DNA of 26,250 bases from JASFRI01 sp050115015 (GTDB taxonomy: Bacteria; Acidobacteriota; Polarisedimenticolia; CBDVAL01): assembly GCA_050115015.1 (NCBI GenBank), contig JASFRI010000007.1, forward strand, positions 1 to 26,250. Direction: 5' to 3'. The translations under genes were made by a program, and so were the position numbers. Shown here in pieces: positions 24,711 to 26,250 of the stretch. The notes beneath the pieces are model-generated. The model was given only the letters and a program-made list of their open reading frames with translations. It was not told the origin of the DNA and searched no databases. How positions within the stretch are numbered: position 1 is the stretch's first letter; the number at the start of each line of letters is the position of its first letter.

Positions 24711-24750
24711 CGCCCCGCCGACGCCCGGACACCACGCGTGCGGCGGGGCG
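24711..24750 (-). terminator. Strong hairpin between the exported protein gene and the CNNM genes
   Basis: CGCCCCGCCG (24711-24720) and CGGCGGGGCG (24741-24750) are perfect complements; ACGC/GCGT (24721-24724 with 24736-24739) extend the stem past a one-base bulge. On the minus strand it follows the small exported gene by 25 bases, so it may end that transcript, but only a short TTC tract follows. It also sits six bases before the ATG of the first CNNM gene, where it could limit translation of a read-through message. Confidence 0.5.
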
Positions 24751-24775
24751 CAGATCGACGTCGATCCCTCCGGCA

Positions 24776-25147
24776 CTAGCCCTTCTGCGTGCCGCCGAGC
24801 TTCTTCCCCTTGCCGTCCACCCACCACCACTTCTGGATCTCGATCTTCTTGGCCGTGGAGCTGAACGAAAGCTCCACCTTGTCCCCCGGCTTGATCGGGT
24901 CCGCGGGCTTGGCGAGGATGATGTGCGGGGTGCCGTTCTTGCTGACCTCCTTGAACGGTCCCGCCATGCCGCCGTCGTCGATCAGGACCGTGGCATTGCC
25001 GGAAAGGACCACGTGAAGACCGAAGGCCTGTTCCTGGGTGGCGTTCATGAAAGTCCCGGCGGTCTGGGAGCGCGCCTTGTCGGCGGCGGTCGCCGTCGCG
25101 GCGAGGAATAGGATCAGGAGAACGACGTGAGGCATCCGTCTGAGCAT
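24776..25147 (-). CDS. Small exported protein with a C-terminal KWWWVD motif, function unknown
   Basis: A 123-aa protein: Sec signal peptide (about 1-21, ATATA before the mature start), then a probably all-beta domain of about 100 residues. Visible features are GTFMNATQEQAFGLHVVLSG (31-50), HIILAKPADPIKPGDKVELSF (75-95) and a C-terminal KIEIQKWWWVDGKGKKLG (101-118) with three adjacent Trp (107-109). I recall similar FxNxT...LHV...WWW proteins annotated as hypothetical in environmental bacteria. It superficially resembles copper chaperone PCu(A)C in length and in the PxKPGDKV stretch, but lacks the Met/His copper ligands. The ATG at 25147 has a strong GGAGGGAG site. It is divergent from the Act operon. 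Confidence 0.75.
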   Translation of the reverse strand: MLRRMPHVVLLILFLAATATAADKARSQTAGTFMNATQEQAFGLHVVLSGNATVLIDDGGMAGPFKEVSKNGTPHIILAKPADPIKPGDKVELSFSSTAKKIEIQKWWWVDGKGKKLGGTQKG

Positions 25148-25160
25148 GGTCTCCCTCCAT

Positions 25161-25183
25161 CCCGCCGGGCCGGACCCGGCGGG
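25161..25183. repeat. 9-bp hairpin in the leader of the exported-protein gene
   Basis: CCCGCCGGG (25161-25169) and CCCGGCGGG (25175-25183) are perfect complements around a 5-base loop. On the minus strand the stem ends about 5 bases before the GGAGGGAG ribosome site. It could stabilise the message or affect ribosome access. Confidence 0.5.
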
Positions 25184-25414
25184 GGGGCGTAGCCGTCCAT
25201 CGCCCGGAGGCACCCGGGACCAGGTACGGGGCCTGCGGATGATGTCTGTGCAACGGAATCCTACAACATCCGGGGCGACCCGGCACCGCCGGCGCCCGGC
25301 CGCGCGGGGTGGGGCAAATCACCCGCACCTCCCGTGATCGGACGATGCACGAGAAGGCATTGATTCGGAACGCTTTCGTGTCCTCCGGTGGGGGCGGTTT
25401 TTTGCCTCCGTTGC

Positions 25415-25443
25415 TTGAAGAGCGGGGAGCGCAGGAGTAGAAT
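25415..25443 (+). promoter_or_regulatory. Sigma-70-type promoter for the Act operon
   Basis: TTGAAG (25415-25420, 4 of 6) and TAGAAT (25438-25443, 5 of 6) are exactly 17 bases apart. Transcription would start near 25450, giving a leader of about 39 bases with a GAAGG ribosome site before the GTG at 25489. Confidence 0.55.
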
Positions 25444-25488
25444 CCCCCGTCCCTATAGCTCCGAGCCCCCATACGCGAAGGCAGGCAC

Positions 25489-26139
25489 GTGGCGCAGCTT
25501 TTCCATCCGAGCACCAACACTCTGTCCCGGATCAGCATCTTCGGGGCGTTGGCGTTTCTGGGCGGATCTCTCTGGATCCTCTACACCCTCGACCGCTCGC
25601 CGTACGTGACCCAGGAGGACGTGGACCGGGAGCAGCCGATCCCCTTCAGCCACGCGCACCACGTCGGGTCCATCGGGATCGACTGCCGGTACTGCCACAC
25701 CGCGGTGGAGACGTCCTCCACGGCCGGCATCCCCCCGACGCGTACGTGCATCAACTGCCACTCGCAGCTCTACTCGGACAGCCCGACGCTGGCCCCGGTC
25801 CGCAAGAGCTTCCGTGACGCCCAGCCGATCCGCTGGACCAAGGTGAACGACCTCCCGGACTTCGCCTACTTCGACCACAGCATCCACATCCACAAGGGTG
25901 TGGGCTGCGAGACCTGCCATGGGCCGGTGAATCGCATGAACCTGATGCGCAAGGGGGAGTCCCTCCAGATGGAGTGGTGCCTGGAGTGCCACCGGAACCC
26001 CGAGCGTTACCTGCGTCCGCGCGACGAGGTGTTCAACATGGCGTACGCCCCCGAGGAGCCACAGGCGGAGCTCGGGGCACGTCTCGTCAAGGAATACGAC
26101 GTGCAGACCCGGATCGACTGCTCCACCTGTCACCGATGA
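25489..26139 (+). CDS. actA: Alternative complex III pentaheme cytochrome subunit ActA
   Basis: A 216-aa cytochrome c with one N-terminal membrane helix (about 15-34) facing the periplasm and five CxxCH heme sites: 66-70, 87-91, 140-144, 164-168 and 211-215, the last ending one residue before the C-terminus. Isolated histidines (H54, H57, H58, H130, H133, H135) are available as axial ligands. This count, the N-terminal anchor and the following ActB start identify ActA of alternative complex III, a quinol oxidase that replaces the bc1 complex and passes electrons to a cytochrome c or terminal oxidase. The GTG start has GAAGG 7 bases upstream and a promoter further up. It overlaps actB by ATGA (26136-26139). 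Confidence 0.92.
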   Translation: MAQLFHPSTNTLSRISIFGALAFLGGSLWILYTLDRSPYVTQEDVDREQPIPFSHAHHVGSIGIDCRYCHTAVETSSTAGIPPTRTCINCHSQLYSDSPTLAPVRKSFRDAQPIRWTKVNDLPDFAYFDHSIHIHKGVGCETCHGPVNRMNLMRKGESLQMEWCLECHRNPERYLRPRDEVFNMAYAPEEPQAELGARLVKEYDVQTRIDCSTCHR

Positions 26140-26250
26140 AGAACGACGAGCGCATCGACCTGACGAAGCTCCGGGAACGCCTCTCGGCGCTGCGCGGCCA
26201 GCAGTTCTGGCGCGGGCTCGAGGAGCTGGCCGGCACCCCCGCGTTCCGTG
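26136..26250 (+). CDS. actB: Alternative complex III subunit ActB, molybdopterin-oxidoreductase-like (partial)
   Basis: Thirty-eight codons before the window ends. The N-terminus MKNDERIDLTKLRERL followed by QQFWRGLEELAGTPAFR matches the conserved start of ActB ('YWRSLEELA...F' in homologues), the large iron-sulfur/molybdopterin-oxidoreductase-like subunit, which in known complexes carries FeS clusters but no molybdenum cofactor. The call rests on this short motif and on the position right after actA with a 4-base overlap. Confidence 0.85.
   Translation, partial: MKNDERIDLTKLRERLSALRGQQFWRGLEELAGTPAFR

Larger units (their letters stand above)
25148..25488. other. 341-base divergent intergenic region before the Act operon
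   Basis: No coding frame with the local codon bias was seen. From left to right it holds the ribosome site and hairpin of the exported-protein gene, an imperfect inverted repeat (CACGA at 25348-25352 against TCGTG at 25376-25380, partly extended inward), a T6 run at 25398-25403, and the actA promoter. The right half is less GC-rich than the rest of the window. No promoter for the minus-strand gene stood out. Confidence 0.6.

Noticed and set aside
24776..25147. Copper chaperone PCu(A)C
   Set aside because: Length and a PxKPGDKV stretch fit, but the Met- and His-rich copper site is missing and the C-terminal WWW motif is not part of that family.

Overview
The window is very GC-rich bacterial chromosome with tightly packed genes, strong G/C preference at third codon positions, frequent GTG/TTG starts and nine stop/start overlaps. 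Several lipoprotein signals, a tripartite-type RND pump, periplasmic binding proteins and an alternative complex III (Act) locus point to a Gram-negative, respiring organism. The gene set would suit high-GC Acidobacteriota, Myxococcota or related lineages, but nothing seen here fixes the phylum. No phage, IS element, CRISPR array, tRNA or rRNA was recognised. Most of the window is core or lifestyle genes rather than an island.

Layout: (1) 1-3392 (+): the tail of an unknown gene, then a translationally coupled CUT2 sugar ABC transporter (lipoprotein binding protein, double ATPase, permease). (2) 3397-7550 (-): an RND efflux pair (adaptor then pump, no outer-membrane factor). (3) 7679-7993 (-): a small periplasmic MerP-like metal-binding protein, followed by an intrinsic terminator. 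(4) 8171-10549 (+): a membrane-anchored penicillin-acylase-family (S45) hydrolase. (5) 10568-11494: a STAS protein (-) and a hemerythrin (+), transcribed divergently. (6) 11504-14256 (-): a TldD/TldE protease pair. (7) 14396-17890 (+): a glycine-zipper lipoprotein, then a BtuFCD-type ABC importer for B12, heme or iron chelate, whose first start codon directly abuts a long perfect inverted repeat. (8) 17908-22074 (+): a good promoter, then accD, folC, a WYL-domain protein and a membrane-linked PF10023-type aminopeptidase. (9) 22078-24704 (-): two tandem CNNM/CorC-type transporters. (10) 24776-25147 (-): a small exported protein with a tri-tryptophan C-terminus. (11) 25415-26250 (+): promoter, actA and the start of actB, the beginning of an alternative complex III operon that continues past the window.

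Functionally the window combines uptake (sugar ABC, Btu-type ABC), export and ion balance (RND, CNNM pair), envelope or periplasmic hydrolysis (S45 acylase, PF10023 peptidase), cytosolic proteolysis (TldD/E), fatty-acid and folate synthesis (accD-folC) and respiration (Act). I found no convincing new multi-gene system. The observations most worth following are the REP-like palindrome fused to the btuF-type start codon, the WYL protein coupled to the membrane peptidase, and the WWW-motif exported protein divergent from the Act operon.
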